The notes below the pieces were generated by a model. That model saw nothing but the letters and a program-made list of their open reading frames with translations, had not been told where the DNA came from and ran no database searches. Shown piece by piece: positions 16,459 through 26,229 of a stretch of DNA of 64,000 bases (position 1 is the first letter of the stretch; each line of letters begins with the position of its first letter). Position numbers and translations under genes: made by a program. The DNA is from Teredinibacter turnerae T7901 (GTDB lineage: Bacteria > Pseudomonadota > Gammaproteobacteria > Pseudomonadales > Cellvibrionaceae): assembly GCF_000023025.1 (NCBI RefSeq), contig NC_012997.1:480764-544763 (forward strand), in the 5' to 3' direction.

Positions 16459-18318
16459 TTAGTCGTCGAGGAAGCCTCGCAGGTGATCGGAGCGGCTGGG
16501 GTGGCGCAGTTTGCGCAGGGCCTTGGCTTCGATCTGGCGAATACGTTCGCGGGTTACGTCGAACTGTTTGCCCACTTCCTCGAGGGTGTGGTCGGTGTTC
16601 ATTTCGATACCGAAACGCATGCGCAGTACTTTGGCTTCGCGGGCGGTAAGGCCAGCAAGAACCGCTTTGGTGGCTTCCATCAGGCCTTGCGAGGTGGCGC
16701 TTTCCACCGGCGAGGTGATGGTGGTGTCCTCGATAAAGTCGCCCAGATGCGAGTCTTCATCATCGCCGATGGGCGTCTCCATGGAGATCGGCTCTTTAGC
16801 GATTTTGAGGACTTTGCGCACTTTGTCTTCCGGCATTTCCATGCGTTCGCCCAGCTCTTCCGGGGTGGGTTCGCGACCCATTTCCTGCAGCATTTGGCGA
16901 GAAATCCGATTGAGCTTGTTGATGGTTTCGATCATGTGCACCGGAATACGGATGGTGCGGGCCTGGTCCGCGATGGAGCGGGTGATGGCCTGTCGAATCC
17001 ACCAGGTGGCGTAGGTGGAGAACTTGTAGCCGCGACGGTATTCGAACTTGTCGACCGCCTTCATCAAGCCGATGTTGCCTTCCTGGATCAGGTCGAGGAA
17101 CTGCAAGCCACGGTTGGTGTACTTTTTGGCGATAGAGATCACCAGGCGCAGGTTGGCTTCGACCATTTCCTTTTTCGCGCGGCGGGCACGGGCTTCGCCG
17201 ATGCTCATGCGACGGTTGATTTCCTTGATCGCGGTAAGCTCGAGGCCGGTTTCTTCCTCGATCTGCTGCAACTTGCGCTGCGAACGCAGAATGTCACCTT
17301 CGACCGGACGCAGGCTGTCGGAGTAGTCGCGCTTCTTGCGGATAATCTCTGGGATCCAATCTTCGTTGATCTCGTTGCCAGGGAATTCCTTCACAAAGGT
17401 TTTGCGCGGCATACCCGCCATGCGCACGCACAGGCGCATGATTTCTTTTTCTTCGGCACGAATACGCGCGAGTACGTCGCGTACGTAGTTGTAGATTGGA
17501 TCGAACTGGCGTGGCGCGAGTTTGAAGAACTTAAAGACTTCGCCCAGGGCTTCCAGCGCAACGCCGGTTTCTTTGCTGTCGAGGCCGTGTTTGGCGATGG
17601 CGTCGTTAGCGGCTACCAGTTGTACACGCAGTTCGTCGAAACGTTCGCGCGCGTACTCCGGGTCGATTCCCGAGTTGTTCTCGTCTTCGTCTGAGGAGGA
17701 ATCGTCGTCTTCGTCTTCGTCGTCATCGCTGTCATCTTCGTCGTCAGCGTCGTTTTTAGTGTTGTTGTCGGTGGAGTCGACGGGGGTAGCGGCTTCGACT
17801 TCTTCGGCCGGGTCCAGCCAGCCGCTGATAACGTCGTTTAAGCGGCGCTCTTCTTTTTCCACCAGGTCGTACTCGTCCATTATCTGCTGCACGGCGTTTG
17901 GCCAGAAGGCGAGGGCGTGCATAAGTTCACGCAGACCTTCTTCGATGCGCTTGGCAATGGCGATTTCACCTTCGCGGGTGAGCAGTTCCACGGTACCCAT
18001 TTCGCGCATGTACATACGCACAGGGTCGGTGGTGCGGCCGGCTTCGGTTTCTACGGCGGCAAGTGCGGCGGCGGCTTCTGCAGCGGCGATTTCGTCGGGC
18101 GAGGCTTCGCCGTCAGTCATCAGCAATTCATCGGCATCCGGTGCTACTTCATAAACACGAATACCCATGTCGTTGATCATCTGGATGATGTCTTCAACCT
18201 GATCGGGATCGGAAATGTCGTCTGGCAGATGGTCGTTTACTTCGTCGTAGGTCAGGTAGCCCTGCTCTCGGCCTCGGTTTATCAATTCTTTGATACGAGA
18301 CTGCTGCTGTTCGCTCAT
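16459..18318 (-). CDS. rpoD: RNA polymerase primary sigma factor RpoD (sigma-70)
   Basis: 619 residues, the usual gammaproteobacterial length. Region 1.1 opens the protein ([20 protein letters not shown]). A very acidic non-conserved region about residues 185-215 (Asp/Glu/Ser runs) follows region 1.2. Region 2 has [15 protein letters not shown] and the -10 recognition helix [10 protein letters not shown]; region 3 has [15 protein letters not shown]; region 4 has [20 protein letters not shown], which reads the -35 element. The gene is downstream of dnaG on the same strand with 142 bp between them, the remnant of the rpsU-dnaG-rpoD macromolecular synthesis order, although rpsU is not here. A terminator follows. 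Confidence 0.98.
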   Translation of the reverse strand: MSEQQQSRIKELINRGREQGYLTYDEVNDHLPDDISDPDQVEDIIQMINDMGIRVYEVAPDADELLMTDGEASPDEIAAAEAAAALAAVETEAGRTTDPVRMYMREMGTVELLTREGEIAIAKRIEEGLRELMHALAFWPNAVQQIMDEYDLVEKEERRLNDVISGWLDPAEEVEAATPVDSTDNNTKNDADDEDDSDDDEDEDDDSSSDEDENNSGIDPEYARERFDELRVQLVAANDAIAKHGLDSKETGVALEALGEVFKFFKLAPRQFDPIYNYVRDVLARIRAEEKEIMRLCVRMAGMPRKTFVKEFPGNEINEDWIPEIIRKKRDYSDSLRPVEGDILRSQRKLQQIEEETGLELTAIKEINRRMSIGEARARRAKKEMVEANLRLVISIAKKYTNRGLQFLDLIQEGNIGLMKAVDKFEYRRGYKFSTYATWWIRQAITRSIADQARTIRIPVHMIETINKLNRISRQMLQEMGREPTPEELGERMEMPEDKVRKVLKIAKEPISMETPIGDDEDSHLGDFIEDTTITSPVESATSQGLMEATKAVLAGLTAREAKVLRMRFGIEMNTDHTLEEVGKQFDVTRERIRQIEAKALRKLRHPSRSDHLRGFLDD

Positions 18319-18460
18319 TAAGTTTCCTGTGGATGGATAAGAATTTCGAGGGGTCGGCGATTATACCGGGATATGGGGGTACCCGCCAGAATATCAATAC
18401 AAATATTGATCAATTTGCCGCGTCATCTAAGCAGCATAGACCAATATAGAGCGCCATGAT

Positions 18461-20383
18461 TCAGACCGGTTTCTGAATAAGTTGGACCAGTTGGCGGAAG
18501 CGGTCCTTCTCTTCGCTATTAAGGTTGGCGAGCCCCTTGGATTTAAGTTGCTCCAACTCCTGGCGGTGGGTCAGGCGGTGGTACTGGTGATTGATTTTGG
18601 CGAAGGCATGGCTCAGCACCTTGGCACTCTCGAAGCTGGCCAGGTGGCTGTCGCGGGTGAGCTCGTGGGTGGCGAGCATGCGTGCCAGCTCCTGTTGCGA
18701 GTCGATACCGTAAGCCCCGCCCCAGAAGCCGAGGAGCGTGCTGAACGTGGCGTTGGGCCGGTTTTGCAGGTAGTCGATCAGGTTTTGTAAGCGCAGCAAT
18801 TCTTCGTTGCCTGCTGCATCGGCATCTGGGCGCAGCACCACTTGCTGGATCAGTTGTGGATTGTCCAGCAGCAGCAGGGTAGCGGCTTTCACCGGGTTGA
18901 GCGCGACGTTGGTGCGCTTGCGAAAGGCTTGCTTTTCTTGCTCGTCGGGCAGCGGGGCACCCTGGAAACGGGTGCCCTCCAGGTGTTCGTATATGGTGGC
19001 GGCGCTGTGCTCGGGTACGTCCACCGGGGGCGGTTCTACATCCACCACGGCGGGTAATGCGGGCGCGGCGTCGGGCAACTGTGGTTTTTCGTGGGTCAGC
19101 TCCATCAGTGCCGCGCTACTAAGCCCGGTACGTTTTGCGAGGTTGGTGAACATTAACTCACGGTAAACGCCAGCGGGGAGTTGGGCCAGCAGGGGTGCAC
19201 AAATTTTGCTGAAGCGCGCGCGCCCATCCATGCTTTGAATATTGAGCCCTTCGGCGGCCACATCGAACAGAAAATCTTCCAGTGGGGTGCCATTTTTGAT
19301 CTGCTGGGCAAAGCGTTCAGCACCTATTTGGCGTACCAGGGTGTCCGGGTCCTGGCCTTCCGGCAGGAACAGGAATTTGATCTGGCGGCCGTCTTCCATG
19401 CTGGTGAGCGAGTTCATGAGGGCGCGTTTGGCGGCTGTGCGGCCGGCGGCGTCGCCATCGAAACAGAACACGATTTCCTGGGTGTGCTTGAACGCGAGTT
19501 TGAGGTGTTCTTCGCCGCAGGCGGTTCCAAGGGTGGCGACGGCGTTGGTAAGACCATATTGGGCCAGAGCAATCACGTCCATATAGCCTTCAACCACGAG
19601 AATCTGTTCCAGGTTGCGGTTGGCCATGCGCGCCTGATAGAGGCCGTACAGTTCTTCGCCTTTGTGGAAAACATCGGTTTCCGGCGAGTTGAGGTATTTG
19701 GGTTTGCTGTCGTCCAGTACCCGACCGCCAAAGCCGATTACGCGGCCACGGTTGTCGAGGATGGGGAACATAATGCGGTTGCGAAAGCGGTCGTAGAGCT
19801 TGTCGTCTTCGGCGCGGCGGATCACCAGGCCACTGCCCACCAGCAGGTCGATATCCTGCTCGCTGAGGCCATATTTGGTGAGCAGGTTGTCCCAGCCGCC
19901 GGGGGCAAAGCCGAGGCCGAAATCCCGCGCGATATGGCCGCTTAGGCCACGGTTTTGCAAGTAGCGCACGGCTTTATCGCGGCCGCGGTTTTCTTTTAGT
20001 TGGAGCTGGTAGTAGCTGCTGGCTTTCTCGAGTACATCGTAAAGGTTCTTCTGGCGGGCGTACTGTTCCCGGTGAAAGGGTGTTTCCTCTCTGGGCACTT
20101 CGAGACCGGCGCTCTTGGCCAGGGTTTCCACAGACTCCACGAAGCTTTGGCGTTCGTACTCCATCAAAAAGCCGATGGCGTTACCTGAGGCGCCGCAGCC
20201 AAAACAGTAGTAAAACTGTTTGTCGGGGCTGACGGTAAACGAGGGTGTTTTTTCTTCGTGAAACGGGCAGCAGGCCGCGTAGTTCTTGCCGTTTTTCTTC
20301 AGCTTGACCCGGTGGTCCACCACTTCGACGATGTCGAGGCGGTTGAGCAAGTCGTCGATAAAACTTTGCGGAATACGGGCCAT
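18461..20383 (-). CDS. dnaG: DNA primase DnaG
   Basis: 640 residues. It makes RNA primers for replication. The N-terminal zinc ribbon has CPFH and CFGC around residues 38-65. The catalytic TOPRIM core has VVEGYMDVIAL and FCFDGDAAG with the metal-binding acidic residues. The C-terminal about 150 residues form the DnaB helicase-interacting domain and are less conserved, with a proline-rich linker (VDVEPPPVDVPE) before it. The gene is preceded on the same strand by a GST gene and followed by rpoD. The rpsU gene usually upstream is missing, so the macromolecular synthesis operon has been rearranged in this lineage. Confidence 0.98.
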   Translation of the reverse strand: MARIPQSFIDDLLNRLDIVEVVDHRVKLKKNGKNYAACCPFHEEKTPSFTVSPDKQFYYCFGCGASGNAIGFLMEYERQSFVESVETLAKSAGLEVPREETPFHREQYARQKNLYDVLEKASSYYQLQLKENRGRDKAVRYLQNRGLSGHIARDFGLGFAPGGWDNLLTKYGLSEQDIDLLVGSGLVIRRAEDDKLYDRFRNRIMFPILDNRGRVIGFGGRVLDDSKPKYLNSPETDVFHKGEELYGLYQARMANRNLEQILVVEGYMDVIALAQYGLTNAVATLGTACGEEHLKLAFKHTQEIVFCFDGDAAGRTAAKRALMNSLTSMEDGRQIKFLFLPEGQDPDTLVRQIGAERFAQQIKNGTPLEDFLFDVAAEGLNIQSMDGRARFSKICAPLLAQLPAGVYRELMFTNLAKRTGLSSAALMELTHEKPQLPDAAPALPAVVDVEPPPVDVPEHSAATIYEHLEGTRFQGAPLPDEQEKQAFRKRTNVALNPVKAATLLLLDNPQLIQQVVLRPDADAAGNEELLRLQNLIDYLQNRPNATFSTLLGFWGGAYGIDSQQELARMLATHELTRDSHLASFESAKVLSHAFAKINHQYHRLTHRQELEQLKSKGLANLNSEEKDRFRQLVQLIQKPV

Positions 20384-20454
20384 GGGCGTGCAGGGGTGTT
20401 AACTCGAGGAAAGCGGATTGTACGCGGGCCTATGCCGGAAAGACCAGCGCAAAG

Positions 20455-20489
20455 CGCGCCCGTTCGCTGCAGCACAGCGTGCGGGCGCG
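20455..20489 (-). terminator. Hairpin downstream of the GST gene
   Basis: CGCGCCCG and CGGGCGCG form an 8-bp GC stem, with an inner GCTG/CAGC pairing. It lies eight bases after the GST stop on the minus strand. There is no clear T run, so termination may be partial. Confidence 0.45.
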
Positions 20490-20496
20490 AGTAAAC

Positions 20497-21102
20497 TTAA
20501 GCGCCCTCGGGCGGGGCGGTGTCTGTAAACCAGCGCTGTTGCGCAATCTCGTGGAACCAGTCGGCCAGTGCCGGGTTCCAGGCGCGCCAGTTGCGGTCAC
20601 CGAGACGGAAGTCCAGGTAACCCAGGCATGCAGCCATGGCGATGCCGGCCATGTTCATGTCTGCCGGGGTGCCCAGAACGGCAACATCCAAGTTGCGAAT
20701 ACCGGTTTCCATCGCTGTGTTCCAGCGCTCCAGCCAGTAGGTGGAATGTTCTGTTGTGCGCTTGGTTTCCATCATCGTGCTCACGGCGGCTTCCGTGATG
20801 CCGTTGGCCAGGGCGAGTGCACTGAGCAGCGGATAATAGTCATCGCGGTCACCGTGGTACAGGCTGTCACCGCCGGCTTCGACATATTGTTCGTCCAGAT
20901 ATTCGCAGATCAGGGCGCTGTCGAACAGGGTGATATCCGGCGCTTCCAGCGCGGGGATCTTGCCAAGCGGATTGCGCTCGCGCAGCTCGGCGCTTTCGAA
21001 AGTGGTGCAGATTTCCTCGACTTGATCAGCCAGTCCAATAAGGCGGGTGGTCATTCGCACCTTGCGCGCGAAGGGCGAGGTGTGGCTCATATACAGTTTC
21101 AT
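20497..21102 (-). CDS. Glutathione S-transferase family protein
   Basis: 201 residues. The N-terminal thioredoxin-like domain starts MKLYMSHTSPFARKVRM, with Ser9 or the nearby residues in place of the catalytic Tyr/Ser/Cys of known classes. The cis-Pro motif NPLGKIPAL and the glutathione gamma-glutamyl contact DSALICEYLDEQY follow in standard order. The C-terminal helical domain is shorter than in many classes. It sits between gnd and dnaG on the same strand, with spacings of over 100 bp, so co-transcription is uncertain. Conjugation or reductive detoxification is expected; the substrate cannot be deduced. Confidence 0.88.
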   Translation of the reverse strand: MKLYMSHTSPFARKVRMTTRLIGLADQVEEICTTFESAELRERNPLGKIPALEAPDITLFDSALICEYLDEQYVEAGGDSLYHGDRDDYYPLLSALALANGITEAAVSTMMETKRTTEHSTYWLERWNTAMETGIRNLDVAVLGTPADMNMAGIAMAACLGYLDFRLGDRNWRAWNPALADWFHEIAQQRWFTDTAPPEGA

Positions 21103-21227
21103 AAAATCTCCTGTGCAGAGAAAAAATGTAGCGAAAGGTCAGAGCGAAGGGGCTGCTCTGGCAGTATGGCCGACTCACCAAGAGGTGGTAAGCGGAGTGT
21201 TAACGGAAATTTCAGACGTAAATGAAC

Positions 21228-21250
21228 ACCGGGAAGCAAGGCTTCCCGGT
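21228..21250 (-). terminator. Hairpin terminator of gnd
   Basis: Perfect 10-bp stem ACCGGGAAGC/GCTTCCCGGT with a 3-base loop, ten bases after the gnd stop codon. The following sequence on the minus strand is only modestly T-rich. Confidence 0.7.
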
Positions 21251-21259
21251 AGTGCAGGC

Positions 21260-22714
21260 TTAGGCGTTGTAGGTTGACGAGGCAGTATCGCCGCCGCGGC
21301 CGGTCCAGTTGGTGTGGAAGAACTCACCGCGTGGCTTGTCGGTGCGCTCGTAGGTGTGTGCGCCGAAGAAGTCGCGTTGCGCCTGGAGCAGGTTAGCAGG
21401 CAAGCGCGCGGTGCGGTAGCCATCGAAGTAGCTCAGTGCCGAGGTTAAGGTCGGTGCTGGAATACCGTTCAGGGTTGCACTGGCAACCACGTTACGCCAT
21501 CCCGCTTGCGCGGCGTCTACACGTTGCTGGAAGTAAGGGTCGAGCAGCAGGTTGGTGAGTGCCGGGTTGGTATCGAAGGCTTCTTTAATGTTGCCGAGGA
21601 ATACGGAGCGGATGATACAACCGCCACGCCACATCAGCGCGATGCCGCCATTGTTCAGCTCCCAGCCAAATTCTTTAGCCGCTTCGCGCATCAACACATA
21701 GCCCTGCGCGTAAGACACGATTTTTGCGGCGAACAGTGCGTTGCGTAGATCTTCGATAAACGCTTTTTTGTCGCCTTCGAATTTGGGGGTTGGGCCAGAA
21801 ATGATTTTCGCCGCTTCCACGCGCTCTTCTTTCTGCGCAGACAGACAGCGGGCGAATACGGCTTCACCGATCAAGGTGAGGGGCACGCCCATCTCCAGTG
21901 CGGCAACGCCAGTCCACTTACCGGTGCCTTTTTGGCCTGCGGTATCGAGGATCTTGTCGACCAGTGGCTCGCCGTCTTCGTCTTTGGTTTTGAGAATATC
22001 TCGGGTGATTTCGGTGAGGTAGCTGTCCAGCTCACCTTCGTTCCACTCGGCGAACACTTCGTGCATTTCGTCTGCGCTCATGCCGAGCAGGTCTTTCATA
22101 ATCTGGTAGGCTTCGCAGATAAGCTGCATGTCGCCGTACTCAATGCCGTTGTGGACCATTTTGACGAAGTGGCCAGCGCCGTTTTCACCAACCCAGTCGC
22201 AGCAGGGTGTGCCGTCTTCTACTTTAGCCGCAATGCTCTGGAAGATAGGTTTAACGTGATGCCAGGCGTCTTTGGCGCCGCCAGGCATAATAGATGGGCC
22301 GGTAAGGGCACCTTCTTCACCGCCGGAAACGCCAGCGCCCACGAACAAAATACCTTTGCTCGCACAGTAGTCCACGCGGCGGTTGGTATCTGGGAAGTGA
22401 GTGTTGCCACCGTCGATCAGAATATCGCCTTCTTCCAGGTGTGGAAGAATTTGTTCGATAAAGGCGTCTACCGGCGCACCGGCTTTAACCATCAGCATAA
22501 TCTTGCGTGGTTTGGCGAGTGACGCAACCAGTTCTTCCACCGAGTGAGCACCGCGAATGCTCTTGCCCTTGGCGCGGCCCGCCAAAAAGGCATCTACTTT
22601 TTCGGTCGAACGGTTGTACGCGGTAACGGTATAGCCGTTGTTTGCCATGTTCAGAATCAGGTTTTCGCCCATAACGGCGAGGCCAACCAGGCCAATATCT
22701 GAGAGTTCTTTCAT
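21260..22714 (-). CDS. gnd: 6-phosphogluconate dehydrogenase, decarboxylating
   Basis: 484 residues. It oxidises 6-phosphogluconate to ribulose 5-phosphate with NADP in the pentose phosphate pathway. ATG 22714 gives the usual start, with the NADP-binding motif IGLVGLAVMGENL at about 7-19. The motif IIDGGNTHFPDT of the family appears here as DILIDGGNTHFPDTNRR, then GAGVSGGEEGALTGPSIMPGG (the standard substrate loop), and HNGIEYGDMQLICEAY with the catalytic Lys-His region before it (FVKMVHNG). The upstream in-frame extension to 22903 has no coding signature. It is divergent from an MmcQ/YjbR gene, with 218 bp between. Confidence 0.97.
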   Translation of the reverse strand: MKELSDIGLVGLAVMGENLILNMANNGYTVTAYNRSTEKVDAFLAGRAKGKSIRGAHSVEELVASLAKPRKIMLMVKAGAPVDAFIEQILPHLEEGDILIDGGNTHFPDTNRRVDYCASKGILFVGAGVSGGEEGALTGPSIMPGGAKDAWHHVKPIFQSIAAKVEDGTPCCDWVGENGAGHFVKMVHNGIEYGDMQLICEAYQIMKDLLGMSADEMHEVFAEWNEGELDSYLTEITRDILKTKDEDGEPLVDKILDTAGQKGTGKWTGVAALEMGVPLTLIGEAVFARCLSAQKEERVEAAKIISGPTPKFEGDKKAFIEDLRNALFAAKIVSYAQGYVLMREAAKEFGWELNNGGIALMWRGGCIIRSVFLGNIKEAFDTNPALTNLLLDPYFQQRVDAAQAGWRNVVASATLNGIPAPTLTSALSYFDGYRTARLPANLLQAQRDFFGAHTYERTDKPRGEFFHTNWTGRGGDTASSTYNA

Positions 22715-22932
22715 AGTAGAGTCTTTAGGTTTCAGGTTAGCACCGGGCGCGTTTCTAGCTGAGTGGCCCGATTTGGGAGTCGAAGGCAAAATGTGTCGCC
22801 CATGGTAAGAGCGATATATTTGCTTTTCGTGAAAATTCAATAATTTAGGCGGTGGGGCCGCAAATTGGGGTGCAACTTTACCACTAGCCGCCCGGTTTTG
22901 CATCCATCGCCGTCATAGCTGGAGATTATCAG

Positions 22933-23328
22933 ATGGATTACAGCGCTGTGCGCGAGCACGCTCTGGGTCTGCCCGAAACGCGTGAGGATTTTCCATTCGG
23001 CCCGGAGGCTCGGGTGTTTAAAGTGGCGAACAAAATGTTTGGCCTGTTAAGTTTCACTGAATGGAACGGGCATACGGGCGTAGGCCGTTTGAATTTGAAG
23101 TGCAATCCAACAGAAGCCTTGATGTTACGCGATTTGTTCGCTGCAGTTATTCCCGGTTACCACATGAACAAAACGCACTGGAATTCGGTGATGCTGGATG
23201 GCACTGTGCCCGCGCCAGAAATCGCTCGCATGATCGACCGCTCCTATGGGCTGGTGGTGAAAAGCTTGCCGCGCGCCACCCGGCGTGGCATGGAGCTGCG
23301 CTGGGGCGAAGCGGCACTGTACCGCTAG
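22933..23328 (+). CDS. MmcQ/YjbR family protein
   Basis: 131 residues, typical for the family. The start (MDYSAVREHALGLPETREDFPFG) and the later motifs HMNKTHWNSVML and SYGLVVKSLP are the standard landmarks of MmcQ/YjbR proteins, which adopt a CyaY-like fold with a double-wing shape. They are often annotated as DNA-binding, but no substrate or target is proven. The gene is single, divergent from gnd and convergent with srkA, 11 bp from the latter's stop. Confidence 0.88.
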   Translation: MDYSAVREHALGLPETREDFPFGPEARVFKVANKMFGLLSFTEWNGHTGVGRLNLKCNPTEALMLRDLFAAVIPGYHMNKTHWNSVMLDGTVPAPEIARMIDRSYGLVVKSLPRATRRGMELRWGEAALYR

Positions 23329-23339
23329 CAGGTTGGCGG

Positions 23340-24317
23340 CTAAAGAATTTCGAGTGGAGGTTCGCTCAGCGCGGCTAGCTGCTCGCGCAGCTCGAGAATA
23401 TGCTCGGCCCAATATCGCTCGGTATTGAACCAGGGAAACGCCATCGGGAAGGCTGGGTCCTGCCAGCGGCGCGCGAGCCAGGCGGCATAGTGCATCAAAC
23501 GCAAGGTACGCAGGGTTTCTACCAGTGCCAGCTCGCGGTTGTCGAATTCACAAAATTCCTCGTAACCGGCGATGATTTCGCCCAGCTGCTGTTGCTTTTG
23601 CGGGCGCTCGCCGGAAAGCAACATCCAGATATCCTGAACCGCCGGGCCATTGCGCGCGTCGTCCAGATCCACCAGATACAGCGAGTCCGGACGCAGCAAA
23701 ATATTGCCCGGGTGGCAGTCGCCGTGCAGGCGAATGGTTTCGAAGGGGGTTGCCGCCAGAATGGGTTCCATTGCTTCGATCAGGTGCTGGCTGAGGGTGG
23801 CGTAGGCCTCGGTGAGGCTGCCGGGAATAAAGTCTTCCGCCAGTAGAAAGTCGCGGCTGTCGATGCCAAAGGTCTGCAGGTTGAGTGACGGGCGGTGACT
23901 GAACGGCTGTGCTTTACCCAGTTCATGCAGGCGCCCGAGTTGTTGGCCAAGGCGGTAGAGGGTGTCTAAGTCGGTCAGCTCGGGCGCGTGGCCGCCGCGA
24001 CGGGGATAGAGCGCGAAGCGAAAGTCGTCGAATTCAAACAAGGTTTTGCCGTCGCGCTCAAGAGGGGCAACGATGGGAATTTCCAGATCTGCCAGGGCGC
24101 GTGAAAATTCGTGTTCTTCCAGAATTTGTTCATCGCTCCAGCGCGCGGGCCGGTAGAACTTGGCGATGATCGGTTCGCCATCTTCCAGGCCGAACTGGTA
24201 CACCCGGTTTTCGTAGCTGTTGAGCGGAAACACCCGCAAATCAGACAGGTAGCCCAGGCTTTCCACCGCGTCGATGACTTTGTCCGGGTTGAGCGTGTGA
24301 AACGGTGTATCGGTCAA
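23340..24317 (-). CDS. srkA: Stress response kinase SrkA (YihE-type Ser/Thr protein kinase)
   Basis: 325 residues, matching E. coli SrkA length. It is a small eukaryotic-like kinase that protects against stress-induced programmed death in E. coli. The nucleotide-binding part has RVYQFGLEDGEPIIAKFYRP, in which the Lys of AKFYRP is the ATP ligand. The catalytic loop is LHGDCHPGNIL (Asp base, Asn metal ligand), and the metal-binding acidic motif is LVDLDDA. Conserved family segments include FPLNSYENRVYQ and YAAWLARRW. It is a single gene, with 42 bp separating it from the PAS-GGDEF gene upstream, so the two may share a transcript. Confidence 0.93.
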   Translation of the reverse strand: MTDTPFHTLNPDKVIDAVESLGYLSDLRVFPLNSYENRVYQFGLEDGEPIIAKFYRPARWSDEQILEEHEFSRALADLEIPIVAPLERDGKTLFEFDDFRFALYPRRGGHAPELTDLDTLYRLGQQLGRLHELGKAQPFSHRPSLNLQTFGIDSRDFLLAEDFIPGSLTEAYATLSQHLIEAMEPILAATPFETIRLHGDCHPGNILLRPDSLYLVDLDDARNGPAVQDIWMLLSGERPQKQQQLGEIIAGYEEFCEFDNRELALVETLRTLRLMHYAAWLARRWQDPAFPMAFPWFNTERYWAEHILELREQLAALSEPPLEIL

Positions 24318-24359
24318 GGTGGCTTACCCGCAAGCTGGAAATGGAGCGGGATTGTAGCA

Positions 24360-26123
24360 CTATTTAAATTCGGGCAGCTGCGCCACGGGCACCACCTGAT
24401 CTTTGTAGTCCGGCTGTTGTTTGTGTAGCACGTTAGTGATATGAGCGACGGTGTCCATCAGGTTTGCGGGCAACTGATCGCAATGGGTGAACCCGACGGA
24501 TGCGGTGATATAAATGTTGTTGTCGCCCAGTCGTGTAGGCACAACTTTTATGGACGTGCGGATGCGTTCCGCCAAAAGTTCGCAGGCATCCGGTGTGATG
24601 TCGCTGCAGATCATAATGAATTCGTCGGAGGTGTAGCGAAACAGTCGGTCGCCACCGCGCTGCCGACTTTTGATGTTGGCAGCGACGTTTTGCAGTACCG
24701 CATTGCCAAATTCGCGGCCGTACTTGCTGTTGATCAGGCGAAGTCCGTCCAGGTCGATAACAAAAATACAAAAATGTCGCTCGGATTTTCGCACCACCTG
24801 GTCCCAATGGTTTTGGCAGAAACGGCCGAATTCCTGGCGATCCGGGACGCCGGTAACCAGGTCGTGCTGAATATGTTTCATGCGTTCAGCAATATCTCGT
24901 TCGAGGCCATTGAGTTCGCGCAAGGTCGCAATGACCAGGCTGTTTTCCTCTCGCCGGAACAGTGAAATCGCGAGTGCCTTCTCGATGCCCTCTTTGCTGA
25001 TTCCCGTAAGACGGCCCCGTTTTACATATTTTTTTTCTGCGGGGTGGGCGGCAAAAAAATGGGCGAAATGCTCGAGGTGTTTGGCGCGAAATCGCTTCGG
25101 AATAAGCTCATTCAGGCGCATGCCAACGAACTCATCCTGAGGGTAGCCAAACATTTTGGAGCAGGTACTGTTGGCATAGCGAATAGTGCCAGTGTTGTCG
25201 ACCATTAATATGCCATCACCGGATTCTTCGACAAATGCCAGCAGCTGTTCCTGGTGTGCGTGAGCGCCGTCGAGGTCGGCAGCGCTGCGCGCTGGAGGTG
25301 TTGCTCGCGAGTAGGTGACCGCCAAAAAGGCCACCAGCGAAAGCAGTAACGTGGCCGCATACAAGGCGAAAACCAGTACCGAGCCAAAGCGTAGCTGGAT
25401 GGACAGGTGTGTCGTTAGCAAGGTTGCCGCCAGCACGACCATCAGTAGCGCAAGGGCATATTTTCTTAGGGCGGCTGCATCCGGATGATCTGCAAATAGC
25501 GAAGCATGTAGTCGATTGGGCGTGGTCAACCCAATTCCAACCACTAGCAGTAAGTGACTGAGCGCTTCCGGCAGAGAATAGCCGTCGAAAAGTGATGCGC
25601 GAGCAGCGGCATAAGCATTACTGGTGTACGCCAGTAGTGCGCTGAGCGGAAGTAGCGCATTGAGCAGCAATAGCCCAATAAAAGTTTTGCGTTGGGTAAA
25701 TGCTGGCTGTTGGCTGAGCGGCAGAGTGATGGCCGCCAATGCAAAACCAACGGCGCTGCTGATAGAGCTGTGACTTTCACTGTGAGTAATGAACAAGTGA
25801 TGTAAGCCCAGCGAGGTATCGCCAAACAACTCGGTGAAGTTACCAATGCTTAACAGCAGGCTGGTGATAGCTGATAGCCAGATAATTTGCGACAACCCGC
25901 GCCGCAACGCGCCGACGGCGATTGCCAGTACCATCATGCCAACCGCATTTACCAGCGGCATTGCCGGATAAAACGCAAAGAAGGCAAAGTTGCGCAAAAT
26001 ATCGATATTGGCGAGCCAGCCCATCATCACCAGAGAGCACAGAAATAGCACAAACCCAGCGCAGATGTCGGCAGGCGTGAAGTCGAAATGATCGTCGGAA
26101 TGGATGGTGGCCGAATTTGCCAT
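24360..26123 (-). CDS. Membrane PAS-GGDEF protein with degenerate catalytic motif
   Basis: 587 residues. The N-terminal about 270 residues hold around eight hydrophobic helices, a MASE-like membrane sensor. A PAS domain follows (about 290-400; GDGILMVDNTGTIRYANS, FGYPQDEFVGMRLNELIP). The C-terminal GGDEF domain keeps the fold (FCIFVIDLDGLRLINSKYG) but the signature is TSDEF instead of GGDEF, with both glycines replaced. No RxxD inhibitory site is visible at the usual place. Diguanylate cyclase activity is therefore doubtful; it may bind GTP, act as a receptor, or be a scaffold. It is between srkA and comF, all on the minus strand. Confidence 0.88.
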   Translation of the reverse strand: MANSATIHSDDHFDFTPADICAGFVLFLCSLVMMGWLANIDILRNFAFFAFYPAMPLVNAVGMMVLAIAVGALRRGLSQIIWLSAITSLLLSIGNFTELFGDTSLGLHHLFITHSESHSSISSAVGFALAAITLPLSQQPAFTQRKTFIGLLLLNALLPLSALLAYTSNAYAAARASLFDGYSLPEALSHLLLVVGIGLTTPNRLHASLFADHPDAAALRKYALALLMVVLAATLLTTHLSIQLRFGSVLVFALYAATLLLSLVAFLAVTYSRATPPARSAADLDGAHAHQEQLLAFVEESGDGILMVDNTGTIRYANSTCSKMFGYPQDEFVGMRLNELIPKRFRAKHLEHFAHFFAAHPAEKKYVKRGRLTGISKEGIEKALAISLFRREENSLVIATLRELNGLERDIAERMKHIQHDLVTGVPDRQEFGRFCQNHWDQVVRKSERHFCIFVIDLDGLRLINSKYGREFGNAVLQNVAANIKSRQRGGDRLFRYTSDEFIMICSDITPDACELLAERIRTSIKVVPTRLGDNNIYITASVGFTHCDQLPANLMDTVAHITNVLHKQQPDYKDQVVPVAQLPEFK

Positions 26124-26229
26124 AGAACGGGTTTGGGGTTTTGGTTTGCCTTAAGTATTGACGCCACAGGCCGGATGCGCAATTTACCCGCTGCGAACCC
26201 GAACAAGGCGTTTTGCTAGGGTATGCGAC

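Noticed and set aside
16483-17694. 403-codon plus-strand ORF antisense to rpoD
   Set aside because: The minus strand is the certain rpoD; the antisense frame is a by-product of its codon bias.
18482-19945. Long plus-strand ORFs antisense to dnaG
   Set aside because: They mirror the certain dnaG reading frame and have no recognisable motifs.
20479-21225. 248-codon plus-strand ORF antisense to the GST gene
   Set aside because: The GST frame has clear family motifs; the antisense frame does not.
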